NCBI GenBank assembly: GCA_039199225.1
Contig: JBCCSZ010000027.1
Coordinates: 1 to 36,900, forward strand
DNA from: JBCCSZ01 sp039199225
GTDB lineage: Bacteria > Bacteroidota > Bacteroidia > Chitinophagales > Saprospiraceae
Direction of reading: 5' to 3'
DNA length: 36,900 nucleotides
Shown in pieces: positions 14,032 to 23,003 of this stretch (positions are counted from its first letter, which is position 1; each line of letters begins with the position of its first letter). Under the pieces are notes generated by a model. That model ran no database searches. It was not told where the DNA came from and worked only from the letters and a program-made list of their open reading frames with translations. Both the position numbers and the translations under genes were made by a program.

Positions 14032-16215
14032 ATGCACTCAATCAAATATCTGGTACTGGTCTTTGCAGTATCCTTTTCTACATCTTCGCTCATTGCCCAA
14101 AAAGACATTACAGTAGAAAACATTTGGCAGAACTATACCTATGTTTCGCGCTCCGTTCCCGGTTTCAATTTTATGAAAGATGGGAAGCATTACACAAGGC
14201 TGGAAAACAATCAAATTGTTCAATACGACCTGACCACTGGCCAGCAAACAGCCGTCTTGCTTGATCCTAGTCAAATCACCGATAATACTGATTTTGGTGG
14301 CCGGATCAGCAGTTATCAATTCAATGAAGACGAAAGCCAGATTATCCTCAAAACAGCCAGCGAAAATATTTATCGCCACTCCTCCAAGGCTTTCTTCTTT
14401 GTATACGATCGGCAGGCGAAAAAGCTGACCACCGTTTCCACAAAGGGCAAACACAGCTATGCCAGCCTCAATGCGCAGTCTGATAAGATTGCCTTTGCGA
14501 TGAACAACGACCTTTACATCAAAGACCTCAAGTCCGGAAAGACCACGCAGATCACAACAGATGGTAAAGAAAACCACATCATCAATGGATCGGCTGATTG
14601 GGTCTACGAGGAGGAATTCACAATGGCCAAAGCCTTTGAATGGTCGCCTGATGGAAAGTACTTGGCCTTTATGCGCTTTGACGAAAGCAAGGTTTCAGAG
14701 TTTACCATGACTATGTACCACGATGATACCTATCCACAATATGAAACCTTCAAATATCCCAAGGTTGGTGAGGTCAATTCCGTTATGAGCGTTCACATTT
14801 ACAATATCGAGACGGACAAAACCATTAAGGCAGATATTGGAAGCGAAACGGACATATACATCCCTCGAATCCGCTGGACACATAATCCTGCAAGCTTGTG
14901 TATCTTCCGAATGAATCGCCACCAAAATGAGCTGGAACTCCTGCTGGCCGATGCTAAAAGCGGTAAGACCAGTCTGATGATGAAGGAAACCAATAAGTAC
15001 TACATCGGCGAGTCTCATTTTGACAACCTTACCTTTCTCAAGGATGGCAAATCCTTCGTTTATACCAGCGAGCAAGATGGCTATACCCACATCTATCTCT
15101 ATGGAATGGATGGCAAGTTGAAGCAACAAATTACCAAAGGCAATTTCGATGTCACCAGCTTTTACGGCGTCGATGAGGCCAATGGGAAGGTCTTTTACCA
15201 AGCAGCCGAGAACAGTCCGCTGGAGCGACAAGTATATGTCATCGACCTCAAAGGCAAGAACAAAAAGTTGCTGACTCCGGCAAAAGGTAGCAACAGTGCT
15301 CAATTTTCTGGTAATTTCGACTACTTTGTCAACACCTTTTCTACGGTCAATTCAGCCTCCACTTATACTGTACTCAATAGGTCGGGCAAAGCCATCAGGG
15401 TCATTGAAGACAATGCAGATGTGGCCAAATTGCAAGAAGAATACGGTGTCCAGAAAGTCGAGTTTTTCAACTTCACAACTGGCGACGACGTTACACTCAA
15501 CGGTTGGATGGTCAAACCACCCAATTTCAATGAAAACGTTCAATACCCTGTATTCATGTATGTCTATGGCGGCCCAGGTAGTCAAACAGTGATGGATGCT
15601 TTTGGTGGATTCAATTACTGGTGGTATCAGATGTTGGCCCAGAAAGGCTATATCGTCGTCAGTGTCGACAACCGTGGCACCGGCGGTCGTGGAGAAGAAT
15701 TCAAAAAGATGACTTACCTCCAACTGGGTAAATACGAAACCATCGACCAAATAGAGGCTGCCAAATACCTGGCTGATTTGCCCTACACAGACGCCGACCG
15801 CATCGGCATCTTCGGATGGAGCTACGGTGGCTATATGTCAAGCCTTTGTCTGTCCAAGGGCAATGATGTCTTCAAAGCAGGCATCGCCGTGGCCCCCGTT
15901 ACCAATTGGAAGTGGTACGATACCATCTATACCGAACGCTACATGCGTACCATCAAAGAAAACCCAGAGGGTTACCGGGATAACTCACCAGTTTATTTCG
16001 CCGATCGCATCAAAGGACCCTATCTTTTGGTACATGGTGTTGCAGACGATAATGTACACTTTCAGAATACCGCTGAAATGACCAATGCGCTCATTAAAGC
16101 CAACAAGCAATTCGATACTTACATCTACCCCAACCGCAACCACGGAATCTATGGTGGAACTACTCGATTGCACCTGTACAATAAGATGACAAACTTTATC
16201 CTACAAAATTTATAA
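14032..16215 (+). CDS. Dipeptidyl peptidase IV (S9B prolyl oligopeptidase family)
   Basis: This 727-residue secreted serine peptidase releases X-Pro dipeptides from peptides. A signal peptide is clear when starting at the ATG at 14032 (M-H-S-I-K-Y... S-L-I-A-Q). An upstream ATG at 13969 would place 21 unnatural residues before it and read through an inverted repeat. The beta-propeller half contains D-W-V-Y-E-E-E-F, the Glu pair that binds the substrate amino group and marks true DPP IV enzymes. The C-terminal hydrolase has G-W-S-Y-G-G with catalytic Ser597, Asp672 in H-G-V-A-D-D-N-V-H-F-Q, and His704 in N-R-N-H-G-I. It probably works in the periplasm, supplying dipeptides for uptake. ybjQ and smpB follow closely on the same strand. 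Confidence 0.95.
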   Translation: MHSIKYLVLVFAVSFSTSSLIAQKDITVENIWQNYTYVSRSVPGFNFMKDGKHYTRLENNQIVQYDLTTGQQTAVLLDPSQITDNTDFGGRISSYQFNEDESQIILKTASENIYRHSSKAFFFVYDRQAKKLTTVSTKGKHSYASLNAQSDKIAFAMNNDLYIKDLKSGKTTQITTDGKENHIINGSADWVYEEEFTMAKAFEWSPDGKYLAFMRFDESKVSEFTMTMYHDDTYPQYETFKYPKVGEVNSVMSVHIYNIETDKTIKADIGSETDIYIPRIRWTHNPASLCIFRMNRHQNELELLLADAKSGKTSLMMKETNKYYIGESHFDNLTFLKDGKSFVYTSEQDGYTHIYLYGMDGKLKQQITKGNFDVTSFYGVDEANGKVFYQAAENSPLERQVYVIDLKGKNKKLLTPAKGSNSAQFSGNFDYFVNTFSTVNSASTYTVLNRSGKAIRVIEDNADVAKLQEEYGVQKVEFFNFTTGDDVTLNGWMVKPPNFNENVQYPVFMYVYGGPGSQTVMDAFGGFNYWWYQMLAQKGYIVVSVDNRGTGGRGEEFKKMTYLQLGKYETIDQIEAAKYLADLPYTDADRIGIFGWSYGGYMSSLCLSKGNDVFKAGIAVAPVTNWKWYDTIYTERYMRTIKENPEGYRDNSPVYFADRIKGPYLLVHGVADDNVHFQNTAEMTNALIKANKQFDTYIYPNRNHGIYGGTTRLHLYNKMTNFILQNL

Positions 16216-16244
16216 GCCTTTTTTGAATTAAAACTGTTAGACTT

Positions 16245-16559
16245 ATGTTACTCTCCACGACAAATAACATCGCTGGTCGCGAAATCGTCGAAACCATTGA
16301 TATTGCCAGGGGCAGTACAGTGAGGGCGCGAAACATCGGTCGGGACATCTTTGCTGGCTTGAAAAACATCGTTGGTGGAGAGATTACCGAATACACACGC
16401 CTGATGGCGGAAGCACGCGAGCAGGCCATGGAACGAATGGTTGCCGATGCCCACGACCTTGGAGCCGATGCAGTTGTCAACGTCCGTTTTATGACCTCTA
16501 TGGTGATGGCGGGCTGCTCCGAAATACTGGCCTATGGAACGGCCGTAAAGCTCAGATAA
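16245..16559 (+). CDS. YbjQ/UPF0145-family protein
   Basis: This 104-residue protein matches the YbjQ family along its whole length. It has the opening S-T-T-N-N-I-A-G-R-E-I, the G-x-x-V-R-A-R-N-I-G-R-D-I-F-A-G-L-K-N-I-V-G-G-E-I-x-E-Y segment, the A-R-E-Q-A-M-E-R-M helix, and the D-A-V-V-N-V-R-F end strands. Family members are small oligomeric proteins of unknown biochemical role. It starts 29 bp after the DPP IV stop and ends 1 bp before the smpB ATG, so it is probably co-transcribed with smpB. Confidence 0.93.
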   Translation: MLLSTTNNIAGREIVETIDIARGSTVRARNIGRDIFAGLKNIVGGEITEYTRLMAEAREQAMERMVADAHDLGADAVVNVRFMTSMVMAGCSEILAYGTAVKLR

Positions 16560-16560
16560 A

Positions 16561-17022
16561 ATGGCAAAACCAAAAAAAATAGAAATCGTCAATCGGAAAG
16601 CTAAATTCGAATATCGTTTCGTCGACGAATTCGAAGCAGGGATTGTTCTGACCGGCACGGAAATCAAATCCATCCGTGCCGGCCTGGCCAATCTCAACGA
16701 CGCCTTTTGCGTCTTCCGAAAAGGCGAACTGTACGTCCGAAGCATGCACATTTCCGAATACAAGTTCGGCACCTACAACAACCACGAGCCCCGTCGCATG
16801 CGCAAGCTGCTGCTCAACAAGCAAGAACTGAACAAGCTGGAAAAAAAGGTGAAGGAAAAGGGAAATACCATCGTTCCCTACCGGCTCTACTTTTCAGAAC
16901 GAGGGTTTGCAAAGCTGAAAATTGCACTCTCAAAAGGTAAAAAATCCTTCGATAAAAGGGCAGCCATTAAAGAAAAGGATAACAAGCGAGACATGGCCCG
17001 CATGAAGAAAATTCGCTTGTAA
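16561..17022 (+). CDS. smpB: SsrA-binding protein SmpB
   Basis: This 153-residue protein binds tmRNA and delivers it to stalled ribosomes in trans-translation. Family signatures are N-R-K-A-K-F-E-Y near the start, G-I-V-L-T-G-T-E-I-K-S-I-R-A-G (residues about 28-42), Y-x-x-F-G-T-Y-N-N-H-E-P-R-R-M-R-K-L-L, and V-P-Y-R-L-Y-F. The basic C-terminal tail K-K-S-F-D-K-R-A-A-I-K-E-K-D-N-K-R is needed in the ribosomal A site. The length is typical. No ssrA (tmRNA) gene was seen in this window. It converges with the M16 peptidase gene with 15 bp between stops. Confidence 0.97.
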   Translation: MAKPKKIEIVNRKAKFEYRFVDEFEAGIVLTGTEIKSIRAGLANLNDAFCVFRKGELYVRSMHISEYKFGTYNNHEPRRMRKLLLNKQELNKLEKKVKEKGNTIVPYRLYFSERGFAKLKIALSKGKKSFDKRAAIKEKDNKRDMARMKKIRL

Positions 17023-17037
17023 GAGCCAACCCAGCTC

Positions 17038-18276
17038 CTATCGCTTGGCTTTGTACATCAGCTCTGAACAGTTTTCCGGCGTCAAAATTTCCCTAGCCAG
17101 CCGATAGATGTCCTCCGGTTGTACTTGCTGGTACAGCTCTGCCTCCCGGTTGATCAAACTGGCATCGCCAACCAGCTCGAAAAAAGCCAGATTGATGGCC
17201 TTGTTTAGGACATTGGTCTCTGAAAAAGCCAACGTACTCTCGATTTTGTTCTTGTACTTCTGCAGTTCTCGCTCGGTCACGCCCTCAGTCTTGATCAACT
17301 CGATTTCCTTCCAGATAGCAGATTCGGCCGCTTCCAGGCTCACACCCTCGCTGGGCTTACCCTCGATAATGAGCAAACCAGGGTCGATGTTGCCAGTGAT
17401 GTAAGCATCGATTTCGGTGAAGAGCCCTTGTTCCTTGTAGAGCTTGCGGTACAGCCTCGAAGACTGGCCATTGCACAGCACATCAGACAATAAATCCGCT
17501 CCATAATAGCGCTTATCCATTCTCGCAGGCACGTGAAATGCCAGATACAATGCATTGAGTGGAACAGACGCCTCATTGATTTTGCGGTGAATCTCCTTTT
17601 GAGGAGGCTCCTGTGGCAATTGCCGAGGAGGAACCGTACCACGGGGAATGTCTCCAAACCATTTTTCGGTCAGTGCCTTGACCTTTGCCTCCGTTGTGTT
17701 GCCAGCAACGACCAATATGGCATTGTTGGGACAGTAAAATTTCTGAAAGAAATCTTGAACATCTTCTAGAGTAGCTTCCTCTACATGTTTGGGTACCTTG
17801 CCGATGGTCGGCCAACGATAAGGATGCACTTCATAGGCCAAATCTGAAAGGTGGTGCCAAACATCTCCGTAGGGCTGATTGAGGCAGCTTTCTTTAAATT
17901 CTTCTAAAACCACCTTTTGCTGAACCTCTAAGGAGCGTTGTGAAAAATTAAGGCTCAACATCCGATCTGATTCCAACCAAAAAGCTGTTTCCAGATTTTC
18001 AGCCGGTAGCACATCATAGAAGTTAGTGACGTCATTGTTGGTAAAGGCATTGCTATCACCACCAGCCCGTTGGATGGGATCGTCGAAATCGGGTACATTG
18101 GCAGAACCACCAAACATCAGATGTTCGAATAGGTGCGCAAAGCCGGTTTTATCAGGCGATTCATCCCGGGCTCCCACATTGTACAAAACGTTCACGGCAA
18201 CCATCGGAGTACTATCGTCGGAATGTACGAGTACTTTTAAACCATTGTCTAATTCGAAGCGAGTATATTCTATCAA
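17038..18276 (-). CDS. M16-family (insulinase/pitrilysin) metallopeptidase, TTG start
   Basis: This 412-residue zinc peptidase is of the short M16 type. The inverted zinc motif H-L-F-E-H is at residues 48-52 (His48, catalytic Glu51, His52), in the family context K-T-G-F-A-H-L-F-E-H-L-M-F. The C-terminal M16 repeat (about 180-390) lacks the motif, as usual. The initiation codon appears to be TTG at 18276: the resulting M-I-E-Y-T-R-F-x-L-D-N-G-L-K-V is where the family's N-terminus normally begins, and no ATG or GTG lies upstream before the first in-frame stop that I could find. There is no signal peptide from this start, so the protein may be cytoplasmic. No second M16 gene sits next to it, although Bacteroidota often have a pair. 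Confidence 0.92.
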   Translation of the reverse strand: MIEYTRFELDNGLKVLVHSDDSTPMVAVNVLYNVGARDESPDKTGFAHLFEHLMFGGSANVPDFDDPIQRAGGDSNAFTNNDVTNFYDVLPAENLETAFWLESDRMLSLNFSQRSLEVQQKVVLEEFKESCLNQPYGDVWHHLSDLAYEVHPYRWPTIGKVPKHVEEATLEDVQDFFQKFYCPNNAILVVAGNTTEAKVKALTEKWFGDIPRGTVPPRQLPQEPPQKEIHRKINEASVPLNALYLAFHVPARMDKRYYGADLLSDVLCNGQSSRLYRKLYKEQGLFTEIDAYITGNIDPGLLIIEGKPSEGVSLEAAESAIWKEIELIKTEGVTERELQKYKNKIESTLAFSETNVLNKAINLAFFELVGDASLINREAELYQQVQPEDIYRLAREILTPENCSELMYKAKR

Positions 18277-18632
18277 GGAGATTCGGATTGTGAAGTCAGC
18301 AAATGAGGTGTCTACGATAGAGTGATTGCCAGAAAAACATTTTTTGAAACGTTTTGGTTCTCAAGTAGCAAACTCAATGTCGCAACGTAGCAAGTTTTAC
18401 CCCCAATAACCAAAGCTTCTCTACAAATTTAGGGTATTCCCAGCAATTGTTCGATCAAATACACCAAAATCGAGCCGAGCAGCATCTATTTACTCGAAAG
18501 CTTTCCCGCAGCGGGCCCGCAGGCGGTTTAATACAATACCAATTCAAAGATTTTACTTCATGCACTGTGTTGCTGTAGCAGTTCCTGACTGCCATCGGCT
18601 TGTGCATTTTATTCACTGAAAAATAAATTGAT
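18277..18632. other. Divergent non-coding region between the M16 peptidase and tonB genes
   Basis: No gene is seen in this 356-bp gap. It must hold the promoters of both divergent genes, but no full TTTG/TAnnTTTG pair was found. It contains GTAGCAA repeated directly 22 bp apart (18365-18371 and 18387-18393). It also contains a 10-bp GC-rich palindrome, GCGGGCCCGC, at 18511-18520 in otherwise AT-rich DNA. Confidence 0.5.
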
Positions 18633-19388
18633 ATGAACCGTCAAGATATATCCAGATTACAGAAAAACAGGAGTATTTATATGAAATTGGGCCTGATCTT
18701 TTCTCTCAGCTTCGTCATCATGGCCTTCAGCCTGACCACCTATCCGGAGCCCGCCGAGAAAATAGCAGTAGAAATAGAAAAAGACGATCTGTATACACCC
18801 ATTCGGACGGCCCATCCCAAACCTCCGACGCCACCACCGCCTGTTATCAACACCACCTCGGAACCCCTACTGGACGATAGTCCCGATTTCACAACCGAAC
18901 CCATTCCAGAGCCACCCATCGACGATAAAATTGTGGTGCCAACAACTGAGCCCATAGACTTTCAGCCTACAACTGAGCCAGTTGTCCCTCCTCCACCCAT
19001 CATTGATGTTCAAGAAGAAGACAAAGACATCGAGGAGATTTTTATGGTCGTAGAAGAAATGCCTCGTTTTTCGGGCTGTGAAGCGGAGTCTACCAGGGAG
19101 GAAAAGCGAAAGTGTGCAACATCTGCCATGCTAAAATTTATCTATTCTAAGATCAAATACCCAGCTGTGGCGCGCGAAGCGGGTATCGAAGGAATGGTCG
19201 TCATTCGATTCATCGTGGAGAAAGACGGCGCTGTATCCAATGCCGAAATTGTCCGCGAAATCGGAGGAGGCTGTGGCAAAGAAGCACAAAGGGTCGTAGA
19301 ACTCATGCCCAATTGGATTCCAGGCAAACAGCTCAACCGCACCGTCAGAGTTCAATACAACCTCCCAGTCAAGTTCAGCTTGCAATAA
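18633..19388 (+). CDS. TonB-family energy-transducing protein
   Basis: This 251-residue protein has the TonB plan. There is one N-terminal membrane helix (about 18-36). A periplasmic proline- and glutamate-rich linker follows (about 55-125, with repeated T-T-E-P motifs), then a C-terminal TonB domain. The linker-to-domain boundary carries V-E-E-M-P-R-F-S-G-C-E and K-x-x-C, which in Bacteroidota TonB proteins precedes F-I-Y-S-K-I-K-Y-P. The domain then has A-R-E-A-G-I-E-G-M-V-V-I-R-F-I-V-E-K-D-G and ends V-R-V-Q-Y-N-L-P-V-K-F. Such proteins pass proton-motive energy to outer-membrane receptors, or serve related tasks. exbB/exbD are not in the window. A strong hairpin terminator follows at 19464-19498. 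Confidence 0.93.
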   Translation: MNRQDISRLQKNRSIYMKLGLIFSLSFVIMAFSLTTYPEPAEKIAVEIEKDDLYTPIRTAHPKPPTPPPPVINTTSEPLLDDSPDFTTEPIPEPPIDDKIVVPTTEPIDFQPTTEPVVPPPPIIDVQEEDKDIEEIFMVVEEMPRFSGCEAESTREEKRKCATSAMLKFIYSKIKYPAVAREAGIEGMVVIRFIVEKDGAVSNAEIVREIGGGCGKEAQRVVELMPNWIPGKQLNRTVRVQYNLPVKFSLQ

Positions 19389-19463
19389 GGTCCAGTCTTG
19401 TATGATAAGGGAGGGCGGCAGGGATTTGAAAGAAATTTTATTTCGGTAGTTTTTCGACTAGTT

Positions 19464-19498
19464 GGAAAGGGTTCCTTTGTACAAAGAGGACCCTTTTC
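19464..19498 (+). terminator. Rho-independent terminator after tonB
   Basis: A long stem, GGAAAGGGT against ACCCTTTTC, continues with CC/GG and TTTGT/ACAAA and closes in a tight loop. The sequence continues CATTTGG, and the T-run forms part of the lower stem. It separates the tonB message from mutB. Confidence 0.75.
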
Positions 19499-19509
19499 AT
19501 TTGGCAGAC

Positions 19510-19541
19510 TTCCAGGATTCAAGCGCAAATGGTTATCTTTG
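19510..19541 (+). promoter_or_regulatory. Probable promoter of mutB
   Basis: TATCTTTG (19534-19541) is a perfect -7 box, identical to that of pcrB. A weak -33 (TTC, 19510-19512) lies 21 nt upstream. Transcription would start near 19546, about 16 nt before the ATG at 19562. Confidence 0.55.
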
Positions 19542-19561
19542 AGGTCTGAAACCAAATAGAT

Positions 19562-21700
19562 ATGGCGCGCCCTGACTTTTCCAACATACCGCTGAAAACC
19601 GACCTTTTACAACCGCTATCGGAAACATCGACCAATAGCTGGGACACACCGGAACAAATTCCGATACAGTCTCACTTCACAGCAGCTGAAAGTGACAATT
19701 GGCCCCATCGATATTTCGTTGCTGGGCTACCGCCCTATCTCGGCGGCCCCTACGGTTCTATGTATACCGGCCGCCCCTGGACCATCCGCCAATATGCTGG
19801 CTTCTCTACCGCGCAAGAAAGCAATGCCTTCTACCGACGCAACCTGGCAGCCGGCCAAAAGGGCCTATCCGTTGCCTTCGACCTAGCCACCCATAGAGGC
19901 TATGATTCGGATCACCCCAGGGTGGAAGGCGATGTCGGAATGGCGGGTGTAGCCATCGATTCCGTGGAGGATATGAAAATCCTCTTCGACCAAATCCCAC
20001 TGGATAAAATGTCCGTCTCCATGACAATGAATGGCGCCGTTTTACCCGTAATGGCCTTTTACATCGTCGCAGCAGAAGAACAAGGGGTCGCGCCACATCT
20101 ACTGAGCGGTACCATCCAGAATGATATTTTAAAGGAGTTCATGGTCCGCAATACCTACATCTATCCACCCGCTCCTTCCATGCGGATCGTCGCCGATATT
20201 TTTGCCTACACCGCCCAACACATGCCGCGCTTCAACTCCATCAGCATCAGTGGATACCACATGCACGAAGCAGGCGCCCCAGCCGATTTGGAGTTGGCCT
20301 ACACCCTGGCCGACGGGTTGGAATACATCCGCACCGGAATCAAAGCGGGCTTAAACATCGATGATTTTGCACCCCGTTTATCCTTTTTCTGGGCCATTGG
20401 CATGAACCACTTTATGGAAATCGCCAAGCTACGGGCCGGCCGATTGCTGTGGGCGCGCATCGTCCGCCAATTCGATCCCAAAAACAACAAGTCCATGGCC
20501 CTCCGAACCCATTGTCAAACATCGGGTTGGAGCCTGACAGAGCAGGACCCTTTCAACAACATCGCACGTACCTGTGTAGAAGCGCTGGCCGCGGCCTTGG
20601 GCGGCACACAGTCTCTACATACCAACTCATTGGACGAAGCTGTGGCTTTGCCGACGGACTTCAGTGCCAAGATCGCCCGGGATACTCAGAAGTACTTACA
20701 ACAGGAAACGGCGATCACCAAGGCGGTCGACCCTTGGGCAGGTTCCCATTATGTCGAATACCTCACAGGGCAGCTCGTGGAGCGCGCCTGGGCATTGATT
20801 CAGGAGGTCGAAGATTTGGGTGGTATGGCCAAAGCCATTGAAAAGGGGCTGCCCAAGCTACGAATAGAGGAAGCGGCGGCTCGAAAACAAGCACGCATCG
20901 ACGCGGGCCAGGATCGAATCGTCGGAGTCAATATTTTCCCACCCGAGCAGGAGGAACCGATTGATATTTTGACGGTAGACAACAGCGCCGTTCGAAAGGA
21001 GCAGGTGGAGAGGCTGCAAAAAATCCGTGCAGAGCGCAACGAAGCAGCGGTGCGAAAAGCCTTGGAGGCGTTGAGTGATTGTGCCAGAACCGGAGAGGGC
21101 AATTTGCTGGCTTTGGCAGTGGATGCCGCCCGTCAGCGCGCCAGCCTGGGAGAAATTTCCTTGGCCATGGAAGAACACTTTGGCCGCTATGTCGCCAGTG
21201 CTCAGACGGTCTCCGGAGTGTATGCAAATGAAATAAAGATGGACGACGATTTTAAGAAAGCCAGAGCAATGGCCGACGAGTTTGCCGCCTTGGAAGGCCG
21301 CCGTCCCCGGATTCTGATTGCCAAGTTGGGCCAAGACGGACACGATCGCGGTGCCAAGGTTATCGCAACCAGCTTTGCCGATTTGGGCTTTGATGTTGAC
21401 ATCGGGCCGCTGTTTCAAACGCCGGCAGAAGCCGCTCGACAAGCCGCCGAAAACGATGTACACATCCTTGGAATATCTTCCTTGGCAGCCGGACACCGCA
21501 GCTTGGTTCCTTCGACCATCGCACAATTGAAAGCGTTGGATAGAGAAGACATTCTTGTAGTGGTGGGCGGTGTGATTCCGCAAAAAGACTACGACTTTTT
21601 GTACGAACAAGGGGTCGCTGGCGTATTCGGCCCTGGGACGGTCATCGCCAAGGCTGCCCAACACATTCTTCAGTTGTTGATAGATAGCGTACCGGAATAA
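19562..21700 (+). CDS. mutB: Methylmalonyl-CoA mutase large (catalytic) subunit
   Basis: This 712-residue adenosylcobalamin enzyme interconverts methylmalonyl-CoA and succinyl-CoA. The N-terminal barrel (about 40-560) contains G-R-P-W-T-I-R-Q-Y-A-G-F-S-T with Tyr78, F-M-V-R-N-T-Y-I-Y-P-P with Arg196, and S-G-Y-H-M-H-E-A-G-A with His233. These align at a constant offset of 11 with the Propionibacterium residues Tyr89, Arg207 and His244 that read the substrate carboxylate and assist the radical step. The C-terminal B12 domain (about 580-712) has L-G-Q-D-G-H-D-R-G, whose His ligates cobalt from below, then G-I-S-S-L and V-V-G-G-V-I-P. It needs MutA (6641-7753) and MeaB (3058-4122), both elsewhere in the window. 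It converges with hemW with 1 bp between stops. Confidence 0.97.
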   Translation: MARPDFSNIPLKTDLLQPLSETSTNSWDTPEQIPIQSHFTAAESDNWPHRYFVAGLPPYLGGPYGSMYTGRPWTIRQYAGFSTAQESNAFYRRNLAAGQKGLSVAFDLATHRGYDSDHPRVEGDVGMAGVAIDSVEDMKILFDQIPLDKMSVSMTMNGAVLPVMAFYIVAAEEQGVAPHLLSGTIQNDILKEFMVRNTYIYPPAPSMRIVADIFAYTAQHMPRFNSISISGYHMHEAGAPADLELAYTLADGLEYIRTGIKAGLNIDDFAPRLSFFWAIGMNHFMEIAKLRAGRLLWARIVRQFDPKNNKSMALRTHCQTSGWSLTEQDPFNNIARTCVEALAAALGGTQSLHTNSLDEAVALPTDFSAKIARDTQKYLQQETAITKAVDPWAGSHYVEYLTGQLVERAWALIQEVEDLGGMAKAIEKGLPKLRIEEAAARKQARIDAGQDRIVGVNIFPPEQEEPIDILTVDNSAVRKEQVERLQKIRAERNEAAVRKALEALSDCARTGEGNLLALAVDAARQRASLGEISLAMEEHFGRYVASAQTVSGVYANEIKMDDDFKKARAMADEFAALEGRRPRILIAKLGQDGHDRGAKVIATSFADLGFDVDIGPLFQTPAEAARQAAENDVHILGISSLAAGHRSLVPSTIAQLKALDREDILVVVGGVIPQKDYDFLYEQGVAGVFGPGTVIAKAAQHILQLLIDSVPE

Positions 21701-21701
21701 T

Positions 21702-22829
21702 TTAGGCAACCCAAAATAATTCCATCGCAATTTTATCGGCAAGTAGCTTTCCGGCTCGGGTCAGCGAAAAAACACCATCGGCTTCCTGAATCTTGGCATC
21801 CTTCATAAACGGAGCGGCTTGTTGTTGAAAGTAGCGCGCAAAATCTCCTCCCAGGGCTTCTAACTTATCCAAGCGGCAGCCCCAAATGGTTCGAATGGAG
21901 GTCATCACATATTCGTTGTATCGCTCGGCCGGGCTGAGTTCTTCTCGCTCAAAAGCAGGCTGCCCATTTTGGAGTGCTTTCAAGTATTTGGCATTGTGAG
22001 CAATGTTCCACTGGCGGCTTTCTCCATTGAAGGAATGCGCCGACGGGCCGATGCCCAGATAAGGTACGCCCAACCAATAATTGGCATTGTGGCGAGCGTA
22101 ATGGCCAGGCTTTGCAAAGTTCGAGATTTCGTAGTGGTCATAGCCATGGGCCGCCATCTCCTCCATCAATATTTCAAACTGACGAGCCGACTGCATCTCA
22201 TTGACAGGCTGGACCTTTTTCTTGCGGACAAAATGATCCAAAGCTGTTCCAGGCTCCACCGTTAGGCAATAGCTGGAAATATGCGGCACGCCAAAGTCAA
22301 ATACCCGCTGCAAATTAGATTTCCAGCGCTCATCGCTCAAGGCTTGGACACCGTAAATCAGGTCGACCGTCAAGTTGTAAAAACCAGCAGCTTGGGCCAG
22401 GGGAATACAACGCAGCGCTTGCTCGGCATCATGCGCCCGATTCATAAATGCCAGGTCTTCAGCAAAAAAAGACTGTATGCCGATGCTCAAACGGTTGATG
22501 GGACCCTCGGCTAATTCTTCCAGGTATGCCTCTGTCAGATCGTCCGGATTGGCTTCCAAGCAGATTTCGGCATCTGCCGCCACCTCAAATAAGGCATGTA
22601 TTTTTTCAAAAAGGCGATTCAACTCCTCTTGCCGCAACAAGGAAGGAGTTCCACCACCGAGATAAACCGACTGTAGAGCGGTATCATGGAGGTAATCCTT
22701 TTGCAAGTCCAATTCCGTAATCATTGCCTGCAACATCTCCTCCCGATATTTCAAGGAAGTCGAAAAATGAAAATTACAGTAATGACAAGCTTGCTTGCAG
22801 AAAGGGATATGTATGTACAATCCGGACAT
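21702..22829 (-). CDS. hemW: Radical SAM protein HemW (heme chaperone family)
   Basis: This 375-residue radical-SAM protein has the cluster motif C-x3-C-x2-C at Cys11, Cys15 and Cys18 (P-F-C-K-Q-A-C-H-Y-C-N-F). The following N-F, rather than another Cys two residues on, separates HemW from true coproporphyrinogen dehydrogenase HemN. Further family segments are Y-L-G-G-G-T-P-S, E-A-N-P-D-D, R-L-S-I-G-I-Q-S-F, D-L-I-Y-G, and H-I-S-S-Y-C-L-T-V-E-P-G-T. The C-terminal HemN-type winged domain contains Y-E-I-S-N-F-A and G-I-G-P-S-A-H-S-F. Known homologues bind heme and pass it to target enzymes. It converges with mutB and is divergent from an Omp85-like gene; no heme pathway genes are adjacent. Confidence 0.94.
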   Translation of the reverse strand: MSGLYIHIPFCKQACHYCNFHFSTSLKYREEMLQAMITELDLQKDYLHDTALQSVYLGGGTPSLLRQEELNRLFEKIHALFEVAADAEICLEANPDDLTEAYLEELAEGPINRLSIGIQSFFAEDLAFMNRAHDAEQALRCIPLAQAAGFYNLTVDLIYGVQALSDERWKSNLQRVFDFGVPHISSYCLTVEPGTALDHFVRKKKVQPVNEMQSARQFEILMEEMAAHGYDHYEISNFAKPGHYARHNANYWLGVPYLGIGPSAHSFNGESRQWNIAHNAKYLKALQNGQPAFEREELSPAERYNEYVMTSIRTIWGCRLDKLEALGGDFARYFQQQAAPFMKDAKIQEADGVFSLTRAGKLLADKIAMELFWVA

Positions 22830-23003
22830 TGACTCGATCTTCAGTTAGGCGATTGTATCAAAAAGTTCATACTTTTCGTTAGACACAATAAATGAGCTTA
22901 TTTGAATCAACAGCTACAAATATCACTATTTTATGGCGGAAACAAGCGATGTTGTGGAGAATCGCCACTCATAGTCAGTGCTTGGGCAAAGTTGGGCCGG
23001 CGA

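Noticed and set aside
16561..18632. Search for a tmRNA (ssrA) gene near smpB
   Set aside because: No tRNA-like ends or tag-reading frame were seen in the nearby non-coding DNA.
20858..21742. A 294-codon open frame on the minus strand across mutB
   Set aside because: It is wholly antisense to the well-conserved B12 domain and adjacent part of MutB, has no recognisable domain, and arises from the codon bias of the real gene.
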